This document shows positions 56,400-64,000 of a stretch of DNA of 64,000 nt, piece by piece. Under the pieces are notes generated by a model, which saw nothing but the letters and a program-made list of their open reading frames with translations, did no database searches and was not told the DNA's origin. Numbering within the stretch: position 1 is the stretch's first letter; each line of letters begins with the position of its first letter. The position numbers and the translations under genes were made by a program. This stretch comes from Mermis nigrescens (Eukaryota > Nematoda > Enoplea > Mermithida > Mermithidae): positions 1 to 64,000 of the forward strand of contig JAVLUZ010000075.1 in the NCBI GenBank assembly GCA_036768485.1. Reading direction: 5' to 3'.

Positions 56400-59300
56400 G
56401 CACCTTAGCCTTACAAGCCGAATTATCATTCCATTTGCAAATATTGAGGCAATGAACGCTGACCAAATTATGAACATTATTGAGGATGTTCAGCGGTCAA
56501 AACGCCTATTTAAATTTAATGAGCAAATGACGATGAAGGTCGTCTTAATTGAATCACTGAGTGGAGGAAACCCTTAATACGCGCTATAAAAATTTGACTG
56601 CCCGGATCGTCAGTTGGAACCAGTGGTTCCAAAAGCACTGCGGGCATGGTGGGTGCTTTAAAAAGTGAGTGACAACGCTGATTAATAAGAGAAAAATTGA
56701 GGAAATAGATGGAGCAATCTTGTTGTATTAAATAATATGTTTAATAGTTGCATTGCGTTTTCTTGCATTCATCCTATTTACATGTAATATCTAACAAATT
56801 ATGTTTTTTCATAATTATCATGTATAAAGTATTATGCTTTTGAGGATCCAGGAGCAAAGTCAGTTCCAAATTGTGAGAATTTATATTGAAATGACAAGAT
56901 GAAAAGCTGCAATAAGTCATTAGTAACTTCAACAAAGTTCTTAGAATGCAAAATCAGTTTCAATTGATTGTGGTGTGGCTATTTTTATGATTTATACCTG
57001 AATATGATTTATACCTGAAATATATTTTTTCAGACTGATTATCATCCTGCACAAATTAATTTGGTATTAAAATTTTTCTTTCACATTTATGCAATTGTAA
57101 AGGCAATATTTTCTATAATTTTGGTAATGCGTTTTAAGCAATTTTTGTACGTCAAGTTTGTCAAAAACAGCCTTAGAACTTATTATGTTTCTACAATCTC
57201 GATGAAATTTATTCAAAAAATTAAAGAAACTTTACACCCTACATATTACATTTAGATTAACAATGGCAATAACTTGTATCTTGCACGATCAATTGTTGTT
57301 GCAAAAACTCAACCAGAGAAGCATCCTCAAATGAAAACTATTGCTGATTGCCAGAAGACGACGCAGAAACAACTTGCAGAGCAACTCATGCAGGATGCAG
57401 GCCTTGTCAATTTTAGAGGCAAATGCGGGCTTGAAGAGGCTAAAAATATTCAGGAAGTTCTCGCTCCTGAATATTAACTCAAAATTCATTTGAAAGACCA
57501 TTTTATTGGTCTCATGCACACGTGGGCCTGTGGGGATGGGGTTTGGGGAGTATGCACCCCAGAAGTTAAAATACCCACCCAGATATCAAAATACCCCCCA
57601 GAATTTAAATTTTGAAATATTTTTTGCTTTTTTGGCGATTTTTTGATGCCATTGGATAGTGCTCAATGAGAAACGTCAAAAAATGGTGTTTTTTGCCTTA
57701 CGACCACTTTTAAGACCATTTTTGACCTTCAAAAATTTTTTCCAACCCCCTCCCCAGAATTTTGGTGCTGCCCACCTGAGGTCTCAGGTATAAAGGCCCA
57801 GTTGCCAAAAAGTGCTGCACATTTACTCACACAAACATCATTACGATGTAATTACGCGCATACCTGCATTTGTTGGCCAAAATTGATATTGTAACCAATG
57901 CAAAAAAGGTTACAGTAATGAAGAGGATCACATGTACAGCCATGGTGTGTGCTCTGGATGCAATCGGGAGCAACCCTGCTCAATTGAGCCTGGCTATTTC
58001 TACTGCAGCAACTGTAATTGGTAAGCTGATGTGTATAGAATGTGTAATAACAAAATGATAGCTGAATGAAATTAAATGAATAAATAATTTAAAGAGAATC
58101 ATTCTGTGTTTGTATTACTTAAAGTTATATCGTAGTTTTGTGTAAAAATATGACAAATTTCAGATATCTACGTAGCCAGGTATGCTACCAGAATCATTTA
58201 ACAGGCCAATCGATCAAATTGTTCAATAAGGTTAAAAAAGTTGCTTCCATTTGCAGCCGCCTCAAATGCTGTGCTATGTGCCATCAGCATGTGCAAATGC
58301 ACACAAAAAAGAGGCACCAATGCTTCGAATTTTACTGCAAAAAGTGTGGCACTAAAGATGACCGCCAAACTCATGATAGCTGCATGTGGGCAACTTTCTC
58401 TCAGTTTGGCACATGCTTGTAGAGGGTAAGGGTCCCAATATTATTGTGTGAATGAAGTAGACATTACGCTTTGTATGTATCCCTAGCTAATTGTATTTGC
58501 ACAATTCATTTTAGCCCATCTATCCAAATGATGATGAAAAAAGCAAAAACGTTTGATTTCAAAACAAGAGAAGAGGAAGTGCTTCATCCGACTGACAATG
58601 GGCCCAAGTACAAGCATATGCCAAACTGCTGTGTCACATATAGGCTGTGCAACCAGTGCCGCAACAAGGAGCTGAATACATACACGCCACTTGTGGCGGT
58701 CAAAACCATCATGTTTTCATGGGTGACAAGATGTTAAACGCTGTTCGGTGAGTGGCTTTTTTTGGACAAAAATTGTGGTGCCACTGCTCTTGCACACAAC
58801 GCCCGAGTTTTGATGCCCAGTTCCTTCTTGAATACCTACTCCAGCAGCAAATGATATAGCCTAAAATCATCAGTTGAGGTAGGTTAAAAATCACATTAGA
58901 TTAATGAGTATGTAAATGCACACTGCAATCAATTTAAAATTATTATTATTATTGTTTAGGCCTGGAAATTATGATGATTGGAGCAGCAGGTGTTTGAGTG
59001 ATAGATACGCTCAACTTTCTGCCTATGCCACTTAGCGCATTCCCAAAAACGTTTAATGAGCAAGAGTTGAAAAAGGAGTATTTTCTGCACCTCTTCAATA
59101 CCCATGCTAATGCTGAATATAAGGGTCTTTACCAGCTGCTGAATTCTACAATCCGGACCAAATGAAGGAAGAAGCAAGAGCCAAATTTGTGAATTGGTGA
59201 GAAAATTAATAAAATTGGTATTCACATTTAAGTCTAGAGGAGGGTTAGATGCTCCCCTACTCTAATTATGTAAGTGCATTGCAATTTTAGGTGTAAATAA

Positions 59301-61975
59301 ATATTTTTTTCTAGGCACGCAGCCGAGCAAGAATCAGCTAAAGAATTTAATTTGCAGCATGAGTTCCTCACATATTGTGAAAGTGATATACATATCCTGG
59401 CCTAATGTGCCTTAAAATTCTATGATATTTTCATTGCGGAAACAAACATTGACCCATTTGTTCCTCACAAGCCTAACAATGGCCTTGGCCTACAATTACG
59501 TATTTTGGCATAATTTCCTGACCAAGAATACAATTGGCATTATCCCACAAGGCAGCTACCAAAATAAAGAAAGGCAGTCTGTAATAGGCCTAAAATGGCT
59601 GAAATGGATTGCAGAAATGGAAAAAATTCCAATCAGGCACAAATTGAATGGCAGCAAAGTCCAAATCAGGTCATACAGGGTTGACGGCTATCATGAAGGC
59701 ACCATTTACGAATTTCATTTTTGGGGGTTCCTCATCTGTGTTGATTGAATTAAACTTTTCAGTTTCTTTTATTTTAATGACTGATTTGTTTGATTGTTTT
59801 GGTGGCACAGCTGCCCCAAATGCACCCCAAAGCAAAAAGACATCACCTTGAACCAAAATCAAACTGCTGAAGAGGCCTACCAGCTAACAGCCACCCATAC
59901 AAATAATGTTATTTCCTGTGATTACATTGTAATCAAAAAATGGGAGTATGATTTGCGGCGCGAATTAGAAGAGGTAATATTTGCATAATAAATAGCGTTG
60001 TATTCTTGAGGGGTTGGACAAAACCCTCATTATGCATAAAATTTTATTAATGTTAACACTATTATATGTTACAATTGATTTTGTTCATATTTTAGAAGCC
60101 CAAGATGAAGGTTTTTTCGATCAGGTACAAATACAAGAGCCAATTGGCCCTCCTGATGCATTTTATGGTGGCCGAACTAATGCCATCAAGCTGTACCACA
60201 AACGCCAGAATGACAAACGAATCAAATACGTTATTTTATGCTCTCTGTATCCATACGTCTGCAAGATGGGCGTCTTCCCATTATGGCATGATCAGTCTTC
60301 TGCACATTTATATTGAAATTTTGTTTGACACATGCTTATGATATTATACCATAGGGCACCTAATCAGCCCATGCTTGCACATTCATGATATTCATCTTGC
60401 TTCAGCCATCTGGAATTAATCACAGAAAACTTTGTCAATTTGACTACCGAACCATATATGGGCATCATCAAGGTGCGTTGTCTTGCTGCCAAAAGGCCTA
60501 TTACACCCGGTGCTACCATTCCGAGCTAATGGTAAGCTGCTGTTCCCATTATGCTAAACATGCAGCCACTGAAGAAACCTATGATTTTACCCATATTGAC
60601 GCAGAACATCAGCTCCAGGGATGCTGGGTCTCCCTAGAGCTCTACAAGGCTATTGAGAAAGGGTATTGAGTAAGTAAAATTTTATGCTGTAGTGAAATTA
60701 TTGCATGTCTTTGTTGGATTGTACAAACAAAGTTCTTTTTGATTGATATGGAACCTTTATTTGATCATGAAAATCTTTATACATTGACCATTAATCAAGG
60801 TTGTGGAGCTGCACAAAGTGTGGCACTATACGGATACCAAGTAGTATGACCCAGTGACAAAATTGGGTGGTCTGTTTGCCCTGTACATAAATACGTTTCT
60901 TCACCCAAAGCAGCAGGCAGAAGATTACCCATCATTGGCAGTTACTGATGAGCAAAAAGCACAATACGTCAGAAATTACAAAATGGTTGAGGGCGTCAAA
61001 CTTGACCCAGCAAAAATCGAAAAGAATTCGGGAATGCAAGCCCTTGCCAAACTGATGCTTAACTAACTATCTTTGGAGGAAAGTAGGAAAAGTTTTTAAA
61101 GAAATCATCTTTGTGTTCTATTTATTGTTCTAATTTTTTCTTTCAGGGCATGACCAAATTCTTGTTTTGTTTCAGTTCAGACAGCAAAATGATTTATCGC
61201 AAACCAAATACTCCAAAGACCCCAGAACTTTCAACAAATGCGTCTTCAGTGACAAGAACTCAGTTGCAAGCATCCGGTTTTGTGGTGAATTGCTTGCCCT
61301 TGTCAATGACATGATTGAAGATGAATTTTTGATGCCCCTAAAAAATACAAATCTGGTAATTGTCATCACAGCTCAAGCACGGCTCAAGCTGTACTCTTAT
61401 CTTGAGAAGCTTAGCAATTGTGTTCTCTATTTTGATACAGGTGTTTACTTTATTTTTGCGTTTTTCACATTTTGCATTGATTGATTAGTTGGTTAATCAT
61501 TTTTGTACCAAATTTAAATTTTGAGTTTTAAGACTATTATATATTTGACAAAACCGGATGATACTTATACTGTATTAACTGGTTGTTACCTTGGCAAAAT
61601 GACAAGTGAGCTAAAACATTACAGCAAAAATGTGCACATTGACAAATTTGTGGGCAGCGGCCCAAAAATTATGGCTATCAAGTCATCAACGCCAGCGCTA
61701 AAATTGTTGCAGGAAATTAATAAAGTAAGAGGCATCAGCCTCAATTAAGAATAATAAGTCTGTATATTTCGAGTTATTATGGGACATGGTTTTTGAATAT
61801 TGCTTGTATAATAATTTTGTAAAAACTGCTGTTGAAAAACGTGTTTTATGCGATCACAAGCAAAATATAACTACTAAAATGTGTACAAAAGATTTTAAAG
61901 TTGTGTATAATAAGCGCGTTATTTGTGAGAATTTCATTACATTACCAAAGTGGTTACTGATTTTTTTATATTTAT
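56400..61975 (+). pseudogene. Protein-primed type B DNA polymerase of Polinton/Maverick type, intron-bearing and decayed
   Basis: Landmarks of the Polinton polymerase (DNA_pol_B_2 group) occur in the right order on the plus strand: N-terminal text near 56419-56530; 'NLYLARSIVVA' near 57272-57305; a Cys/His-rich zinc-binding region at 57870-58420; an exonuclease-domain block with an 'AHN..VFD' motif near 58794; the 'LNFLPMPLS' block near 59005; 'YCESDIHIL' near 59375; 'GGRTNA' near 60170; the motif A region 'SLYPYVC' near 60240; 'VWHYTDT' near 60820; 'ARLKLYSYLEKL' near 61378; the 'YFDT' start of motif C at 61428; and the C-terminal 'KRVICENFITLP' near 61915. Several gaps are clean GT-AG introns (see findings). 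Breaks as seen: family 1 insertion at 57517, frame changes near 58740, 60110, 60540 and 61066, stops near 59020 and 60669, and no Asp at the motif A metal-binding position (codon 60233-60235 is Ile). In life this enzyme replicates the element from a protein primer. This copy is dead. Confidence 0.85.
57517..57780 (-). mobile_element. Family 1 hAT-like MITE, subtype B, minus, inside the polymerase remnant
   Basis: CACACGTGGGCCTGT to GCCCACCTGAG, flanked by GTCTCATG and GTCTCAGG (7 of 8). Polymerase-like sequence stops at 57516 and resumes after 57788. Confidence 0.9.
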
Positions 61976-62059
61976 TGTTGAGTATTTTTTATGCCTCTGG
62001 CTGTAGGGTTTTTTGCATTTCATGACAAATAAACGCTGATGCTAAAAAAGAAAAAAACA

Positions 62060-62088
62060 ACGGTCAGTCTTGGTAAGTGGCTGCAAAG
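62060..62088 (+). pseudogene. Decayed copy of a small first exon
   Basis: Matches 63078-63106 closely (GGTCAGTCTTGG...TGGCTGCAAAG, then GTAAGTTTT), but the start codon reads ACG. It lies 1018 bp upstream of the intact-looking copy, which points to a local tandem duplication. Confidence 0.5.
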
Positions 62089-62598
62089 GTAAGTTTTTGC
62101 ATTACTCATTTTTCTTGCTTTCAGCATGTATCATAGTTTTGAATAAGTTTTTATTCAAAATGTGTGAGCAATTTCACAGCTTTGCTGTAAAAACATTAAT
62201 AGCTTGCTGGCCGAGATTATTGCTCATGTTTTATCTTTTCTCAATCCGTTTCAGTGAGTCAGATGTGAACAACTTTGCTATCAGTGGCTTTGCCTCATTA
62301 GAAATATGGAATGGTCTATTTCAGGAGACATCATGCTTCACGTTAAGAGGCCAAACTCATTCTCATGTATTGAGGAACCCTAATATGCCCTCTTGTACCC
62401 TGAAACGAGTGATAAATCTTGTATACTAAAAATAATAGAAGTCATGCTATGTAGATGGAGCTCAATCAATAATTGACGAACAATCAAAGTTTTGACAGAG
62501 ATTAGCCCATTGATGCTCAAACTTGATAGTAAATTGGAAATTTTATTTAAGAATTTTATTTAATTAAATATTTTACTTCTTTTTATTCAATTTAATAG

Positions 62599-62820
62599 CT
62601 GTCGACATTGACATGTATTAATGTGGCCTTCATATTACAAAATTTTCTGAAGCGTGAATTGATTGCAAAGTGCTTATGGTTGCAAGATGTCAATATTAAG
62701 CCAGCTTTTTTCAATCCACTGATAATTATCCGATCAAGAATCTCACATTTACGGGGGATCTCACGCAACTTAGAAAAAACTGTTGTATTTTTTAACCCAG
62801 AGTGCCTGACTTTTCTCTAA
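62599..62820 (+). pseudogene. Possible leucine-rich exon of the first F-box-type copy
   Basis: Open from the region TAGCTGTCGACATTGACATG at about 62596 to the TAA after 'PECLTFL'. Leu/Ile/Asn-rich text ('FLKRELIAKCLWLQDVNI') suggests leucine-rich repeat material, often found behind F-boxes, but this is a weak resemblance. Confidence 0.3.
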
Positions 62821-63077
62821 CAGCAAATAACTGCCTGCCAGCCTGGCTTAATGACACGGATTTTAGATTTAATGCCTCAATTGAAGGAGGTGAGGATTAA
62901 TTTTGATAATTGGAAATCCGGACTCATGCATTATACTTCTATCACGAAATTGTTGAAACTTTTTGTAATAGATAATTAAGCGTATCTCATTGTTCATATA
63001 ACCCGTTTTTTATGCACATCAAGTATTTATAGTTTTATTATTGTTTGTTTTCAAATAATTAAAACAAAAAAAAATCA

Positions 63078-63106
63078 ATGGTCAGCCTTGGTCAGTGGTT
63101 GCAAAG
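63078..63106 (+). CDS. Possible small first exon of an F-box-type gene
   Basis: ATG at 63078 opens ten codons (MVSLGQWLQ plus two bases) up to a strong donor CAAAG/GTAAGT. Its recurrence at 62060 and the strong donor make it more than chance. The join to the F-box exon is not resolved: the nearest acceptor (CCCAG at 63414-63418) would give a frame change. Confidence 0.35.
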
Positions 63107-63418
63107 GTAAGTTTTATAATAATTAATATTTTTTGACTTTTCAATGAAACATAGGTTTTTCTGTATATTTTCAGCAAAAAATTATTTTTCATCGCAATTA
63201 TTGCTCTTTTTGATGTTTTTCAGGAAAAGGTAAGTTTTTAAACAAAATTTTTTGTGTAAACTATAGATAACTATTGATTCATGTCTTGCTTAACCATTTT
63301 TATGCCAATTTTTATATTTTCAATTGGCAAGTTTTTAAATATTTCTCTATAAATAAATTTTCGTGTATTAGAGCATAAAAAATGTTAAAAAAGGACTAAA
63401 AACATTGAAAAATCCCAG

Positions 63419-63616
63419 GTCGGCTTGCAATTTCTCGAGCTTTTGAAAAATATGGATAATTTGCCGGCCAAAACGCTTGCTGGTGTTTTATCTTTTCTTG
63501 ATCCACTTGAGCAAAAGAAATGCAAAAATGTGTGCCCAAAGTGGCGATGTTTAATTAAAGGGTCAAATTGGCCCCCATGCCCCACAAGCTACATATTAAG
63601 GAGCCACAGTCGATAG
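63419..63616 (+). CDS. F-box exon
   Basis: Following an acceptor-like AAATCCCAG, the frame reads '...MDNLPAKTLAGVLSFLDP' and then 'KKCKNVCPKWRCLIK', with the ATG of MDNLP at 63451. L-P-x-x-x-L-x-x-(I/V)-x-x-x-L with a later C-x-x-V-C-x-x-W is the F-box pattern; F-box proteins bind Skp1 and present substrates to SCF ubiquitin ligases. The exon ends at a TGA-type stop (63617) or an unseen donor before it. A short leucine-rich exon may follow at 63753. Whether the gene is intact cannot be told from this window. Confidence 0.6.
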   Translation, partial: VGLQFLELLKNMDNLPAKTLAGVLSFLDPLEQKKCKNVCPKWRCLIKGSNWPPCPTSYILRSHSR

Positions 63617-63752
63617 CTATACCACAATGTGTTACTATGTGTGGTCCATATCCTCAAATGAGCAAGCTACCTAACAAATTGTCACAGCAATTGAACTGAC
63701 TTTATGCACTGATAGATCAGCAAATCATCATTGCATTGTTGAATTATTGCAG

Positions 63753-63783
63753 GATTTTACACCAGCAGTGCTTGGACTTGATG
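63753..63783 (+). CDS. Possible short downstream exon of the F-box-type gene
   Basis: GATTTTACACCAGCAGTGCT begins right after a good acceptor (GAATTATTGCAG) and ends at ATG/GTATGT. It encodes 'DFTPAVLGLD', which would suit a leucine-rich repeat turn. Tiny, so support is limited to its splice signals. Confidence 0.3.
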
Positions 63784-64000
63784 GTATGTTTAATTGATTA
63801 ATTCTGATTATTTTAATTATTATAGTTATTTTAAATTGTAGGCAGAAAATCAGTACAACTGTTTATTAAATAATTGTTAGGCGCTTTTAGCCGCCGCTCT
63901 GAGTAGTCATATGAACTTTGCATCTATTCTACATCAGTTCCTTCACAAACAAGTAAACAAACACAGTATGGCTCAAGAATATTAATATTGATTGAGCCCA

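Overview
The window looks like a repeat-choked, AT-rich stretch of an invertebrate animal genome. The reasons are a PPP1R3-type glycogen-targeting gene split by a long GT-AG intron, a probable TATA-box promoter with a first coding exon, F-box-like exons, and a mixture of animal-type mobile elements (CR1/Jockey-like retrotransposon remnants, a gag-bearing retroelement, Polinton/Maverick remnants, hAT-like and Mutator-like non-autonomous elements). I cannot name the phylum from the sequence alone. I saw no bacterial genes, operons, tRNA or rRNA genes, or CRISPR arrays.

Layout. 0.1-0.8 kb: C-terminal remnant of a CR1-like reverse transcriptase gene (minus). 0.9-4.4 kb: a 20-bp minisatellite, a 20-bp-arm hairpin and duplicated repeat blocks. 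7.9-17.8 kb: a minus-strand gene for a protein phosphatase 1 glycogen-targeting subunit. The PP1-docking exon (17201-17801) and the CBM21 exon (7945-8621) are separated by an 8.6-kb intron packed with transposable elements; donor and acceptor phases match and give 425 codons. 18.6 kb: an orphan, compositionally gene-like exon (plus). 21.8-22.8 kb and 27.1-27.6 kb: two elements whose ends are tandem repeats (foldback style), the second with a 9-bp target duplication. 23.8-31.8 kb: hAT-like elements, some nested. 32.8-33.0 kb: TATA box plus short coding first exon (minus). 36.5-37.0 kb: a pogo/Tc1-like short element. 37.2-41.3 kb: a decayed retroelement with gag and an env-like region but no recognisable pol, interrupted by a 597-bp 5'-truncated non-LTR insertion with a 12-bp target duplication. 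42.4-42.9 kb: a broken piece of a Polinton capsid-type gene (minus). 53.8-55.4 kb: a large compound minisatellite/inverted-repeat element. 56.4-62.0 kb: a decayed, intron-containing, protein-primed type B DNA polymerase gene of Polinton type (plus). 62.0-63.8 kb: F-box-type exon fragments, partly duplicated.

The dominant signal is one family of about 250-bp elements ('family 1' here) found at least 23 times in 64 kb, on both strands. Its ends are short inverted repeats (CATA-N2-TGGGCAGC at one end, GCCCA-N2-TGTG at the other) and most copies are flanked by an 8-bp direct repeat, seven of the full-length ones perfectly. This makes it a hAT-like non-autonomous transposon (MITE) family. At least four other families (families 2 to 5, by their ends) share the hAT-like plan and insert into each other. 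Much of the apparent coding potential in the window comes from these repeats and is not real. Virus-like genes are described only as they stand, with their breaks; no repaired versions are given.
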